Of a stretch of DNA of 64,000 nt, positions 23,272-36,359 are shown piece by piece. Made by a program: the position numbers and the translations under genes. How positions within the stretch are numbered: position 1 is the first letter of the stretch; every line of letters begins with the position of its first letter. The notes below the pieces were generated by a model. It saw only the letters and a program-made list of their open reading frames with translations. It was not told the origin of the DNA and ran no database searches. This DNA comes from Sclerodactyla briareus (Eukaryota; Echinodermata; Holothuroidea; Dendrochirotida; Sclerodactylidae), in contig JAODTK010005839.1 of NCBI GenBank assembly GCA_026419785.1, positions 124,001-188,000 on the forward strand. The letters run 5' to 3'.

Positions 23272-23556
23272 GAGTGACTGGCACAATTGGTAGAGCGTCG
23301 GCCTTCCACCCGGAGACCGGGGCTCGATTCCCGGTCGGGTCGGGTTTAAAAATGGAACCTGTTGCCTTCTCGCTGGGCGTCAGCACAATGGATTGGAGCA
23401 GGGACAAACGGACTAACCCAACCCCCGTCAGCGTGTGATTACCCCCACGCCCACAGTTAGGGTACCGTCAAAGAGGCATTGCCCCATTCGGTACCTGGTG
23501 AAGGATTCGCAGCTGACAATAAGGTGCAGTATCCAGGTCTGCGCCCTTGCTGGGCC
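23272..23556 (+). mobile_element. tRNA-derived SINE, family 1, copy 1
   Basis: The head looks like a tRNA: TGGCACAATTGGTAGAGCG resembles an A box and GGGCTCGATTCCCGG resembles a B box. A non-tRNA body follows, with 'ttgccttctcgctgg', 'ggtaccgtcaaagaggcattgcc' and 'gaaggattcgcagctgacaat'. The same order recurs at 39331-39607. The anticodon stem does not pair well, so this is not a functional tRNA. Confidence 0.87.
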
Positions 23557-26135
23557 TTGCTTGGCAAGAATACCATAAAAAAATTACGCGTTCAGATTTT
23601 TCTGAACAAATTCAGTAGATGGCAGGTGTCGTGCCACACTTCAAAGGTTTTCCCGGCTGCTCATCAGATTACAGTCATGCACCCACGTTGACTAACTTCA
23701 CTCAAGCCTAACTATTCAACTCGTAGCCAGACGCAGTTGCAAGCACTCAGCCGGAGTGTCATGGTGCTACCAGTTTATCATTCCGAGACTACAATTTTGG
23801 AACTTTTTTTTCACTTGTTCCTCCTCTTAGTGTCCGCATTTCTCCTTCCCTGTTCTTGTTGGCAACTGTACAGGACATACTGATTGTCAGATAGTGCGTC
23901 GCACCTCTCTAACACCCGCTGTTTTTTCCCTTGGCTAATACCAAGCCCATTCAATATAATATCGAGACGCAATTATATATATTTAGAGGTACCAATTTTA
24001 CTGTTCCTAAACTAAATGCTCCCGAAACCGGTTTTACCATTTTACTTGGATCAGATGTTGCCATATCAACCTTCAGTTGTATGATTAGCACTGACTTTCT
24101 ACCCACTATCCCCCTATCTCAATTTGGATTTGCTGCTACCTGAACAGTTTGGTCAGCGTTGTCAAATAAATATATATTTACATTTTCGTTCCGCGCCAAT
24201 TTCCAGTGGCGATCAGTATTTTGATGTTGTTAACAACCGCTTTACATCACAAGTTTTCTGTATACCACCCGTCCTTGTTCTATTGTTCTATTCACGAACG
24301 CTTGGCAGCTATCAAAACGAAGTTTCAAGCAATTGGGAGATATCAATGTTCTAGTTCTACGAACAACAATTTTAAGATATACACGCTTTTTTACTACCGA
24401 CATTTTCACGAACGGTATGTGGATGCGAGGTGCCGAATTGTCGTTAACCAATGTTAATGCTTGTGCCACGACTGTTGTGCCCGAATAAACACCAGTTCCA
24501 AATCACCATGTTTGGAATTGAGAACGATTTTTTTTTAAATGAAATTTCAGACTGCTAGAGCAGGACACATGCATTTGTCAATTCAGGGCTACACGTTTGT
24601 TAACAATTGCGCCAGCCAATGGTAGTACGAAGCGTTGCTAAAGTAGTTTTTACTATACTATTCATTACGAAACGTCCAAAATAATTCAATTATATCTGAC
24701 TCTCCGGAAGGTAACGAAACTTGCTGGGTCCTACTACCACAGGCCTATAAGTCTAGACAAAGGTGGGGCTGTTTTGAGGTTTTCTGTTGTGTACGGAGCC
24801 CGTATTTTGGGTGCAGTATGGAGGTTGGGCGCAGCAAAACAGGGTAGGTGAAATTCGATACAGTAAACAGAATCGCAGTGAAAGCCTACTTTCCTTACAT
24901 GAAAACAGGACGGCGTCCACCCTCGCGTAAATGAAACAGTCATCGCCAGGACGAAAAACAGAGGAGCAAAACCCCTCATCGCTGTATCTTAGGAGATGGG
25001 AACGTCTTGCAGGGTGCGATCCTCCCCCAATCAGTGCAGAGTCGATTAATGAAGCCTGATTAGTCACACGCATGTATTTGAGCTTGCGGTAGACTGGGAC
25101 TATATAGCCTTAATTGCCCTCCTGAAACACAATTAATTGAATATTCTTACAGAGTAATTCGATCGACTTCACTAAAGGAGAGGGCAAGATTGATCGCCAT
25201 TGGGGTACCAGCGTGGCTAACTATTGTGACTTCCTTCAGGCGGTCCGAATCTATGGGCATTATTGCAGTATATATTACACGTTTGAGAAAGAGAGGGGGG
25301 TAATCTCATATACGCCAGATATTTTTACGGTATATTATTTTTTTTTTTTTTTATATTAATGACCACTGACCGACAGGATCGGCTAATCAACTAAGGAACC
25401 GCTGTTCAGTAATGCGGGGCAAGCTATTGCATGCTGATCTCATTTGACCATTGTAATTAGTATCTGAAATAGTTACACATCGAATATCGCCCAAGGAAAG
25501 TACATATAGGCTAGGGACCATAGGGAGAATCGAATCCCAAACGTATGACTCTGACCAAATTTCATTGTTGTAACGGTGACTGATTTCGATCATATAAACC
25601 AGGATTGTTTTTGTTTCTTGGTATATTAAGAGGCATTGTCGTGTGGTGGCAACTGGCGTGAAGCGACCACGGCGTTAGCATGATGTCACGATGAAAAATC
25701 GTTTCATTCGATAGCGAAACCGTATTTCGTTACGATGATATGACAAAGTAAAATACTCTCGATATGGGAATTATACCGATTTTGTCGTGACCTCATGCAC
25801 GTGAACGGCCTCGTCCATTATTCGCCGAATGTTTCAAGACGAATTGTCCCTCCAATGAAATTTGAATGGAATAAGAATCGTCGTTTAAAGTTGTCTCCCT
25901 ATATATTTCTGCCAAACAACTCATTTTTCTGAATACAACAATTCGCCAGTCCGGGTCTCATGAAAATTCCCTCTAGGACGTGAGATACGGGTGCCAATAA
26001 ATTCGGTTCCACCCATACACAAAAGTAGGGAATTGCCTGAATGAGCTGTAAATGGCGTGGGTACTGATAGATTCCGTAGCGTGAAAAAAAAAACACAGAA
26101 AAACATCGAAATATATGGAACGAACATCGAGTAGG
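23557..26135. other. Unassigned; no gene recognised
   Basis: Contains only short frames without family resemblance and a T run at 25339-25352. If the microseminoprotein-like gene is real, its upstream exon and promoter should lie here on the minus strand, but no signal-peptide exon could be picked out with confidence. Confidence 0.5.
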
Positions 26136-26139
26136 CAAA

Positions 26140-26425
26140 ATTGTCACGTGTACCAACGTGGCACTGGTGGGATATCGGATTATCTCAGTCCGTAGTCTCT
26201 GGGCTGTTAAAGATCGAGAGCTTTGAGCTCGAATCCCACAGATCGATCAGCTTTTCAGCAGTGTCCTTGTGCAAGATGCTCCATCTTCATGTTCCCCTCT
26301 CCACCAGGTGCTATAAGTGGACCTGTGAGAAACTTGTGTACAACCGGCGCTGTAATTAGCTGCTGCCACATACTCTCCGGACTGTCGGAATGCGTACCAA
26401 TTGCTATAAGCAGGGTAATATCGGT
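26140..26425 (+). mobile_element. tRNA-derived SINE, family 2
   Basis: The head at about 26157-26240 resembles a long-variable-arm tRNA, with TGGCACTGGTGGGATATCGG near the A-box position and GAGCTCGAATCCCAC as the B box. The body has 'gtgtccttgtgcaagatgct' and 'ccccctctccaccaggtgctataagtgg'-like motifs common in deuterostome SINEs. It is a different family from 23272. A weak, head-only similarity may exist at 34860-34925. Confidence 0.72.
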
Positions 26426-27224
26426 CAGGCGCTTTTGAGCAACCTACGATTGCTTTATTTCGAAGATTTGGGGCGCTATGGAAACCATGTATTTTTGTGC
26501 ACACTGACTGCAGCAAATTCAGACACTTTTCAGTCGGCCCGGCGTGAGTTTGATCGTGAATTTTATGACGTCACACCACAAGTTTGGTAGAACGATCAGT
26601 TGGACTATATCGATGGGCAAATCGCCAGCTGAGCCAATGCCCTATAATCGATTAGAATCGATTGTAATAGTTTATCAATTTTTACCCAACTTTCGAAGTT
26701 GCTGGCTATATACTACTCAGACATTTATATTTAACAGTGTTCGATTTATAGAACGAATCGCCCCACCCTTACAGTCGCCTCTAGATAGTATATGCACAAG
26801 AAGGGGTCTGAGGGAATACAGTCGGATCACTCTGCTGATCACAGGGATGGGCTTGCATAAGAAGTGAAGACTGAAAACATCTGCGTGCAGGATTATTGCA
26901 TTAACCTCTCCAAGGTGCCATTATAGGGGGTACCTCATATACGAACGCAGTGGAACTTCGAACAAACAACCCAAAACTCAGTTCCATATCAGTGGTTAGC
27001 TGGTAATGGAGGTCCCACTGACGGTATCGACCGGAAATGAATCGGGGAAATCGTAGCGGCGGGAGAAAACGAGAAGCGGCGGTAAATAAGGGAAAACGGA
27101 AGGAAAGAGGAAGAGAAAAGTGAAGGGAAGGGCAGGGAGGGGGGAGGGAAGGTGGGAAAGGGAGGATCAGTTTATTGAAAAAAGAAACAAATGGCACCTG
27201 GCGGTTTCCTTGTGTGCATATGTG
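26426..27224. other. Unassigned, with polypurine tract
   Basis: No gene is seen. A nearly pure G/A stretch lies at about 27089-27168. The 98-residue minus-strand frame over it (Pro/Leu/Ser/Phe-rich) is an artefact of that composition. Confidence 0.6.
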
Positions 27225-27285
27225 CCAGGCTGGACAACACTACAGTTCCCCCTTCTGGCAATTCACCCCGGATACGCCACTGTCA
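27225..27285. mobile_element. hAT MITE right-end fragment
   Basis: Ends GGATACGCCACTG followed by TCACAGCT, resembling the right terminus of the 9440-9716 MITE. No left terminus found. Confidence 0.45.
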
Positions 27286-27629
27286 CAGCTATGGCGTCTG
27301 CATCTGTTTGTGTTCGTCAAAAATTACTAGGGTTTTCAGACGTTAAGGCACTAATTAGCAGAGACTTGTTACCTCCTATCTATAGATGTATTGACGGGAT
27401 GTGTGAGTGAATAGGCTATAATGAACAGTACCGTATTGTACTAAAATATTTTGAAATGTAATACGATCTATCTAAAAAAGAGTGAAACAGAGGATCGAAA
27501 ACTAAGGCGATCATAGACGCCCACAGCTGATTGATTGCATTTTTACTTCCATAAAATATTGAGTGCACCCGCCAAAGTACCAAATGGACTGTGAAATGTC
27601 CTTCAGCTAACAGATTTATGATAATTCCG
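27286..27629. other. Unassigned
   Basis: Nothing recognised. Confidence 0.5.
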
Positions 27630-28355
27630 TCCCCTGTTTCGCGTACTGACGACATCTGCATTTTTGTCGATTTTGAGCTAGCTAGATATTCTGCCTAATT
27701 TTGGGTGTAGAATCTAATTGGCGTGGGTCCTGAAGTAAAAGAGCCGAAGGTTTTTTGACATAATTCCCAATCGTTTTTTTTTTACTAATCCTCTTTTTTT
27801 TCAGTGTTTTTGTGGAAATTCCATTCGGCGTAGTGACGACTGTAGATTCGTCAATACGTAATGCAAAGTCAATGGCACGATTACTAAACAGTCAGTGGAC
27901 GTTGTGCGTTGTGACGAATGTGTTCCGCACGTGGGACAACTTTCGCTACATGGCTATTCCCTATTTCGCGTAGTGACGAATGTAGGATTCGTCAATACGT
28001 AATGCAAAGTCAATGGCACGACTATTAGCCTGTAACAGCCAGTGGAAAACAATGGAGAAAAAGTTCGCGTAGTTCGAATGTGTGGCCGATCTATATACAT
28101 TTGGATATTTCGCAATTTCGAGCAGTGACGTCCTGACGATGTCTTTTAAGCATAAATATAATATCCCCAAACACTGTTCGTTTCATCGCCAAAAGCGTGC
28201 TTAGCAGCGAAATATAACTTGTTTTCTTACGCTTGGACCCCACATATGAAAAAAGTAAATCGCTTTACATTCGATACGACCATTTCAAAATCCTAAAATC
28301 TTTAAACCGCGATTTTTCGAAACCGACTTTGTGCACATTCGTCACTACGCGAAAA
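27630..28355. mobile_element. Cluster of a MITE family with TTTCGCGTAGTGACG termini
   Basis: The motif TTTCGCGTAGTGACGAATGT occurs at 27964-27983 and, exactly inverted, at 28333-28352. Variant direct copies start at about 27633 (CTGTTTCGCGTACTGACGAC) and 27825 (CGGCGTAGTGACGACTGTAG). A block 'attcgtcaatacgtaatgcaaagtcaatggcacga' follows both the 27830 and 27970 copies, giving a period of about 140 bp. The 27964/28352 pair bounds a candidate 390-bp element. No coding sequence. Confidence 0.65.
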
Positions 28356-28559
28356 ATGGGACGATTTAATTTGCAGGTGTTCACAATTGATACTAATGAA
28401 CCCTTTCTTTGAGCCCTCACAGCAAAGCGCTGGCGGCCGGATTTGCCCTGACTTCCTTTACTTCCTCTGCCGGAAACAGAACCAATATCGGGAGAACGCT
28501 AGCATCGATCAAGTTCGAGTTAGACATGCACGTTTAAGTCAATAGGAGGAAGAATCTAT

Positions 28560-29175
28560 CGTTCCGGGGTCGGGTATGACGGTCACCTGAGGGTCAACGA
28601 GGTTCAAAGTTGAATGAGCTTGTGAGCATGATAGCTGTGCACGAAACGATGTTTGTAGAGGGAGGGCGACTTGGCCCTATTATCGTTTTGAGGTCAGCTC
28701 CCAAATCACCAAAGTGTGAACTGAGGTCAAAGTATGAAAAGCTTGTGGACACAAAACCTGCGTAACGAAATGATGTGGAGAGCTTATACGCGAAAGATTA
28801 CCATGTGGAGTAGAGCTCCCATGGGTTTGGGTGGGTCCCAGGTCACCTAGGGTAATCAACAGAGGTCAGCCATGAAAAAAAAAAATGTGAACTGATACTG
28901 TGGCAACCGCGAAATGATATTAGAGAGCTCAAATCGGCAACACGAATTACAATGGATACAATGTGAGCAGAAATCCGCATATTTTGGGGGGTCAGGTCCA
29001 AGTTCACCGAAGGTCAACAAAGTCAAAGGTGAAAGTTTGTGGAACATGATATGTGCACTTAACGACGAAGAGTGCTCATACTTAGCACGAAGTTGTCACA
29101 AGAGTTGCCATTCGTAGTAGATGATCTCTACCGTTTCGGGGTCAGGTCGGAAATCCCCTGGGGTCAAAGTTAATA
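28560..29175 (+). repeat. AGGTCA-rich degenerate tandem repeat, third array
   Basis: About four units of the family seen at 1-175 and 15590-16185. The 'gtgagcatgatag', 'cgaaatgatgt', 'gagcttata' and 'ttaccatgtggagtaga' landmarks recur every 150-165 bp. More diverged than the other arrays. Confidence 0.8.
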
Positions 29176-29825
29176 GCATGAACTATGAAAAACATTCCTT
29201 TTATCACCCAGTGGCGGCGGCATGGAAATACTGCGCCGTTTTGTTTATAATGTTGAATACCCTCGATCCACAGCCAAAATATGTAAATTTCCCAAAATTG
29301 TATTCAAATTACCATAATGTGTACCGTATCCAGGGCTTCAAGGTTGTTTTGTGTGTACATCACAAGAGGATTCCGCGATACTTTATTCAGATATTCCCCC
29401 CTTATCTTTACGCGAGGATAGTTTGGTTACGTTTTGCCTGCGGAGCTCTTCGTCGTCTTGCATTTGTCTAGTCTTGTTTTTTTGGTAGCTCTGAAGGGTA
29501 TTGTTCATGCGTTATGTATAAGGGGAGAGTGACAGTTACAATGTTTGAACCAATGGCACCGCCTTCTAATGTATTCGCATTGTCGGCTCTTATTCTTGTG
29601 GGCTCCGTTGTGTTCACCTAGAATCGGGCGGCGTAACCTAGGCAATGAAGCAGGGGCAAAGGACACTTTTCCCGAATTTGAGTTTTTTTTTTCCGATTTC
29701 ACGGGGACCCACTATCGGGATCAAGGAGAAGAAGAGGGTAGCACAAAATCGATATACGAGAATATTTCAGTGAGCAAAGCGCTACTATAGATTGCCCGTA
29801 GTGTCAAACGGGAATTTTAGCCTAA
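29176..29825. other. Unassigned
   Basis: No gene. A CAGTGGCGGCGGCATGG sequence at 29210 looks like a hAT terminus, but no partner end was found. Confidence 0.45.
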
Positions 29826-29924
29826 AGCCTGGACTCACACTATACGGAATTTGCTGAAGCAAGGCTGGGACCGGCTAACGGTTCATATCAAGGTCAAGTG
29901 TACCGTAAAGTGTGAGGCGATGCT
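29826..29924. mobile_element. Short MITE with CTCACACTATACGG termini
   Basis: CTCACACTATACGG (29834-29847) is inverted as CCGTAAAGTGTGAG (29903-29916), and the similarity extends outward a few bases. The termini resemble the 45454-45892 element. Confidence 0.55.
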
Positions 29925-30949
29925 ATGAGAGCGGCCAGACTGGCCGCAGCGTTGGGCGACCGAATTGGGACGAATTCAAAAATGTTCGAAGTTCCGAGTC
30001 CACGTAGTTTTGTGATGGCAACTAATAAACCACCATGGGCAGCATTGGAAAGCGCGAAATGGTTCGACTGAAAGGTGGTTCAACGTCCTTCAGTAAATCT
30101 CGGAGGACATATAAACAGACCTTCGAAATGAAAAGATAACCTTGTGTCTTGTGAATACCTCCAGATTTGTTTTTAAATTCTTTGCCTCACTCCGCGCCAA
30201 CTGTGACATTATGCTTTTCGGACACATCACCATAACCCATACCTACAACGAAATAGGCACCAACTTACGTTCACAACCGCGTCTTACGGCTGTAGGCCAC
30301 TGCTGATCTCGGCATAGGCCTACCGTATGCATAGGGGCCTACACATGACAAATTTTTCATCATTTTTGATTCCTCATTAAACATAGATCATAGAATCCCA
30401 CTACACCAATGCCGGATCCAACTGCCATTGTTTACACTGCACCCACACAGTTTAGTCTAATTCTTTCCTTATTATTCCGATTGGCTTTGCCAGACTGACG
30501 TGCTGTTTTTAATAGGAAGATGAAATTACATATAAAAACACAACAGAGCAGGGGATCGTGAACAGCAGTATGGAGCAGTACGTGATTGACGTATGGAAAC
30601 TATACAGGCGCGGAGAGGGCGAACAATTTCTGAGACATGAGACCTTTGCGACGAAAAATTGAGCGGAAAATTAATCGAAAAAAAAAATGACCAAAATTGT
30701 CTGCTGACTGGCCCAATTCTGTTCAAATCAAAATGCGCGAAAAAAATGCAACATTTTCCATACGTGATGTGTCGAGCAAAATTTCAATCTGCGAGCAGCC
30801 TCCAACCCAATATGAAGGGTCCTCGATGGAATGTATTTTCCTTCTAAGACATGGCGATGGTAGGAATGGAAACACGATGAAGAAATGTGAAGGGTCACAT
30901 CTTCGATCAGTTTTCGGAAAGTTACTGTCAATTTCAGTGAGTGCTACTG
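29925..30949. other. Unassigned
   Basis: No exon, RNA gene or transposon domain recognised. Confidence 0.5.
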
Positions 30950-30985
30950 CCATAAGTCGCGGGAAGTGTAGCTTCCCTGCAATCT

Positions 30986-31019
<34 letters not shown>

Positions 31020-31705
31020 GTAAGATATTTTCTTGTACGGTACGCGTAAACTTATGGTGGCGCGATGGGAATAAATAAACGAAAATAAGTTCCTTCAAGA
31101 GTGTTTCGTGAGCTGATACATTTCAGAAATTATTGTCAATGTTGGAAATGTTTGATTTACTGCCATAAGACATGGGAAGTACCGTTCGGCAATCTGGGGG
31201 ATTGTAAGGCTCAAAATTTTTGTACCTATACCGAGGCAAATTGCAAGGAATAAACATCAATCAGTTTCCTTCAAGAATGTTTCTGAAATTACCAAATTTA
31301 TGAAAAAATTATGCCAATGTTAGAGACGTTGCTCACTGCCATACTGGGGGACAGGGCGGGAATTGCCGTTTCAGCATACTGAGGGATCTGTAAAACGAAA
31401 AATTTCACTTGTACGTTGTACCCTATGTGTCCACTGATGGTGGCGGATGGGCACGAATTAGGAATACACATCGCCACCCCCATCGGTTCCTGCAAGAACG
31501 TTCCTAAGAAATTATGAATTCTGAAATTTATTGGCCAAGTTTAGGGACGTTTGGCTACGCCATACGGTCCAGGAATCCTTCAATCCTTCAATCGGGGCGG
31601 GTCTGTAAAACAAAGATTACTGCCATATGACCCCAGGAAGATGCCGTTTCCTGCAATCTGGGGGTCTGTAAAAAACTTATTTACTTGACGCTACGCGCCA
31701 ATCAT
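30950..31705 (+). repeat. Degenerate tandem repeat with a 33-G run
   Basis: Four units marked by 'gcaatctgggggtctgtaaaa'-like starts at about 30978, 31189, 31376 and 31653. Each is followed by 'cttgtac', 'tggtggcg.atggg', 'gttccttcaagaatgtttct' and 'actgccata'. Spacing is about 211, 187 and 277 bp. In the first unit the G stretch has grown to 33 Gs (30986-31018). Confidence 0.82.
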
Positions 31706-32334
31706 GGGGCCAGCAAACGCTTAGATGTGCTACCTCGATTACCCCCCCCCCAATACTGCAAACACAGGATCGCCGCCCCCCAGTGATCTTACCAACTGAA
31801 AGACAGGGAAAGTAATTATTATCAATTGATTATATGAAAGCACGGACATTTTGAGCTCATTGATCTAGTATAAACAATTTGCATCTTCGAAACAGCCCCG
31901 AATTCAAAGGGAACGATGGACACTCCCTTCCCGTAACCCGCACTGACGGCGGTCCATAATGGGGACCCTGAGACAACTTTTCCCCTTAACACCACGAAAA
32001 ACTGGCTTACTAGGGCCCGCTGTTTCACTGTTATTCTGCTTTTGGCTAGAGTCGCCCTGCCTCGTGCTTGCCAATTAACAGATTAGGGTACAGTTACCGC
32101 GAGTACATTCAGGAGGGGTACTGTCTAATCGGAATTCATGATTCGCTTGAATAACTGAAAAAGTCTACAAAAAGTTGCAAAAGAAAAAATCTGAAAAAGG
32201 AAATGACGAAAATGTAGGTTTTTGTGTAGGGGGGTAGGGGAGGTGTCTTTCGTCAGGAGAGCTCAGCACCCCCGTATAAAATCGTTCTCGTGAACAATAA
32301 ATTAGGCGATTTCATCCAAAACTACCGTCGGTGT
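31706..32334. other. Unassigned
   Basis: No gene recognised. Could include the decayed upstream part of the adjacent LINE. Confidence 0.5.
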
Positions 32335-32590
32335 TAGACAGCGGTGCATTCTCTAACAACAACTCTTCAATCAACCTCCACGACTAACCAGACGACAATT
32401 GCTATTGGGGTCGACCAGTTGCCACCCTCCGATCAATAGTTGCGGATGACAGCGACCTAATAGTAGGCGCATCAACGAGTCCAAGACCTCACTAACAGAT
32501 GGAAAGGGTTTCTAACAACTTGAGTTAGACATGGCATGGAGATCAGTGCAGATACGTCCAAGATATGGTATATCGGTAACTGTTTCACAC
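32335..32590 (+). mobile_element. LINE RT remnant (YADD-box region)
   Basis: After small frameshifts the plus strand reads GRPVATLR, then ADDSDLIVG at about 32445-32472, then DLTNRW (about 32488-32505) and HGMEISADTSK (about 32532-32565). This is the RT active-site region (consensus RFADDIDLI.G...LQ.LT..LE....GMEIS..KSK). It appears to be a third LINE lineage, related to the 9380-10375 type. Only about 250 bp can be recognised. Confidence 0.83.
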
Positions 32591-35500
32591 TGCAACATTA
32601 GGGCCGAGGGCTTAGCCCACAATTTATTGATTTAGTATATACCACCAAGATTTCGAATTTCTGAAACCGTGGGTTATTGTTTAAGACCTCAGTTAAACCA
32701 AAATATTCGCAGACCATGCCTGGTAGTCAACTTGAAATCTGTGCCGGAAGTGGGAGTTAAAAACGTCGGGTTCATGTGAGTGCTGGGAGGGGGGAGGGAG
32801 TCCAGTCAGGGGTGGAACTAGTAAAATGAAGTTGGAAGATACACATGACCTGACATGAATTTCACCTAACACATGACCTATTTGACAATTTTTACACGTG
32901 ATTAAAATTTCAAAGATTGAGTTCTTCAGATGATGAAAGCTGTCTGAAGTCCGTTCTCTCACCAACTCGAATGACCTTAAAGTTAATGGTCAAACCAGTG
33001 TAGGTTTCCTCTTTTTATGTGCCACCACAAACCACCTAATTTAGACTCAGTTATTGCCTAGTTTGTTGACACCATGCGCAATTAGGGTTAATCCCAGCAA
33101 CCTTGAATAACATTGAACTAACGCAAAAGCAATAGAATTCATGCATAGCATTATTTAAATCCAGTCCTTGAAAGTACTGTTTGCGCTCGTGATATCGTGT
33201 TGACAGCCGTGAAGGAAGACACACTCATGCGCCACGCAATGCTGATTGCATAGTAATCAGCAATCATAGAAATCAGGACCACGGGCTCCTAGCTTTTCAT
33301 TTTACGAACAGTTTGTACAGCCACCAAAATACTGCATGATATTCGAAAAAAGCGTTTTTAAAGGAACTAAATTCGCACGTTTGGCCACATAGCTAGCGCT
33401 TATATAGACTCATCGTAGGTGGGAACCACAGCTTTTCACCATGCGTTGTTGGCTTTTCTGCCTCGTAAAAATTGCTGTGATGAATGCTGTATTTGTTGAT
33501 GCCATTTTGGAACGTTTGATCTGAATCAGCGTCAGTCCTGACTATCACATGTCTTGTCATTGAACAAATTAATTGAAGTGCGCGGTCATGGTGCCTTCAC
33601 GCTTACTTGTAAAGTATCAATATAATTACAAAATGGTCATAAAAGAGAATTTTGAATCAATAACTGCTCAATTAAATTCAGCGCGATTTTTAAATACATC
33701 GCAGCCTTTCAGCAGGACTACCTATAGTCCACAAACATAAGTCGATCAATAATGCGAGGCTCAGGGACTGCAAGCCACCCGCCATTGCTTGGATTAGAAA
33801 CATTGGTACCAATTGTTCAACCCTCTAGTGGACTAGTGACTCCCAATGTTTTTCGATTCCCCTCCGGTTAGGCATGCCTGCCCCAAATTCACCAAAATTC
33901 ATATAGCCGTCAGACACGCGACACTGTCCATCGAAATGCCCCAGTTTTCAAGGAGCTCGGCCTCGTACGAATCCTCAAAGTATCCAGCCTAGCGGGCTCT
34001 CACGAGGCTGCAAGGAAGTATTCAATCAGATTAGTCATCAAGATTTCACGAACAGCTGCGTTGACAGTTTTGGCATGCCTGATACAAAACTGAGCTGCGC
34101 AGATCTAAACTCGCTCCGTAGACCGACTGTGATCTGGCTCTACACAAACCCACTGCGGCCACCCAGACAGAGGCACCTGACCTCCATGCCTCCGTCCCTG
34201 GAGCATTGCCTTGAACGTCCGACGCCTAAATGATGATTCTCATCATCAAGTCTTCCCCACGACTCCACTCAATGTTAATACATCTTTCTGGAAAGTGACC
34301 TATCGCCCTCCATGAGTTCCTAATGCAACTCCATGCAGGCGATACTGCAACCCTCAGGATACAGACTTGAAGTCCAATCATTTTACTCATGTTCACCATT
34401 TCCACTCTAACGACCCCGTTCAAGCTCAACTGCAACTGCATACGCTACCGCGGAAATCATTCCCCTAGGAAGGCTAACATCAATAGTCACTAAACTCCGA
34501 TAGGCCTCTCACGGAGCCCGACGCCATCCGAAACTGACAAGCAGTTTAATGAGTTTTGATCATTGTTTCGACTGCAATGGGCATCCGTAAACGCCTGCAC
34601 TGCAGTTCACATTCTTTTCACTATCTCCCATTTACGTCTTCGGTGGTTGATCTCCGTGGCAGCACATGGCGCCATCATTGAAACACAAACCTCCAGTGTC
34701 TTCACGTTGAATATGAGACATTGAGAACCCTGATACCGCATTTCCACGGCTGCCCTTCGCTCAAGTCATATCCCCCTAGCAAAGAGTGTGCTGTTATCAC
34801 GGTTTCCGGATCCATCGGGACCGATACAAGACCCGAATGTAGTAATCTATATAATTACTGGCACTGGTGGGGGCATATCGGAAGTCACGCAGACTCTCGA
34901 CTCCGACTGGTCGAGTGTTGAGGGAACTCTGCCAGCAAGAACATGTTTTTTACTTTTCTGCATCTTTCAAACCATTTTTCATCCGTATTTGTGAGCGCTC
35001 CCCCAACGACCCCCTCCAGATCGAAAACCACCGATTCCCCCCCCAAACTTCGTTGCCCTTGGCTATTGCACCATAACACAGCGCTACTGTGTACGGCGCC
35101 ATATTAGCGTATCTGGGGGAAGCATCCTTAAATGTTACCGCGGCGACGACCCAGGCTGGCTATTTTAACCGACTAACAATAACAATGCTAACTAGTCCCC
35201 ACTATGAAATGTAATTGATCGTCGTCGCAGTTTTAGAATGTCTTGTCGAAACACACATCCTTTTTAGTCTTTACTACCCCTCTCCTTTTTCCAAATAGCA
35301 TTTTCATCCCAATTTGTTGAAGGAAAAATTCAAACAAAATTGACTGTATTTTCGCTGCCATAAATCAACCTTAACCAAACAGTCGTCATGTGATTTCGAA
35401 TGACCAATCAAATTTTGCGGTTTCAACGAATGTCTGTGAGAATTTTTACAGTGAGAACCTCCACAAAGTGAAGCCTACGGGGGACCTCTAATAACTCCGT

Positions 35501-36359
35501 GTGTACTTCGGATCAACGAGTTCGAAACATTGTACCTCAATCATGCATCCGATTTGTTCTAATTGAACAGTATTCTTCCATTCTTTGTTCGAAAGAATCA
35601 TGATAGGCACAAGTGATCTGCTACATCTGGGCGCCGAGTGCGAACGTACATGCACGCAGGCCGCAGGCTAGTATGCTATGTACGTTTAGTTGCTTGGTTG
35701 TCGACTACGTCACAATATTGGGGGATATTTGAAAGTTGTGCAATAATGGCGCTGTGCACAGTACCGCTGTGTGTGTTATGACTCACTCCCCCTGCACCAA
35801 TGGCGGGATTTTTCAATTCACCGTGCCAATGACAACGGAGGTTTTTTACGTCCATTAAAACACCGTTAGGATTGTCTGAAAAAATGTCTAGAAAAGCAAG
35901 GAAAAATACCTCTTGCCTGGATTTCCACTCTAATGAGGTGATAATGCTATTGTGGTCACGCGACATATATAGCGTTATATCGCGTGTTCTCGTGGTGTTT
36001 CGCTCTCTTGTCGGGTCTTGTATAGGGTCGATTATGAAGTATGGCCATGAACGATGAAAGAACTAAAATTCGAATGGATTGGTCTGTAAACACATGCAGC
36101 CCCAACACCCTCCTCCCGTTGTGTAATTCGATGCATTTCCATGTAATTGAACAAAATTCAGGTCAGGTAAGATCGAATCGAAACTTCGAATAAAATGAAT
36201 ACATTAAAAAGCTACTTCTAAATCCCTCTCACTCAGATCACGACTCATATTGAGCTGTCCTACGAATATCCTCCGCGTGATACCGTTTGGCGGGAAGAGT
36301 GTGAATGTTTCCTGGCCTCCTCCCAGGTCCGACCACCCCAATATCCAGTGAGCAGTGAT
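32591..36359. other. Unassigned, no gene recognised
   Basis: Short frames only. 34860-34925 begins 'ggcactggtgggggcatatcgg', like the family-2 SINE head, but no B box or body follows. No coding potential could be argued for. Confidence 0.5.

Noticed and set aside
23272..23342. Functional tRNA gene
   Set aside because: A and B boxes are present but the anticodon stem does not pair, and a second copy with the same non-tRNA body shows it is a SINE.
26901..27197. Pro/Phe-rich 98-residue minus-strand frame
   Set aside because: Translation of a polypurine tract.
34860..34925. Second copy of the family-2 SINE
   Set aside because: Only about 20 bases of head resemble it; no B box or body follows.
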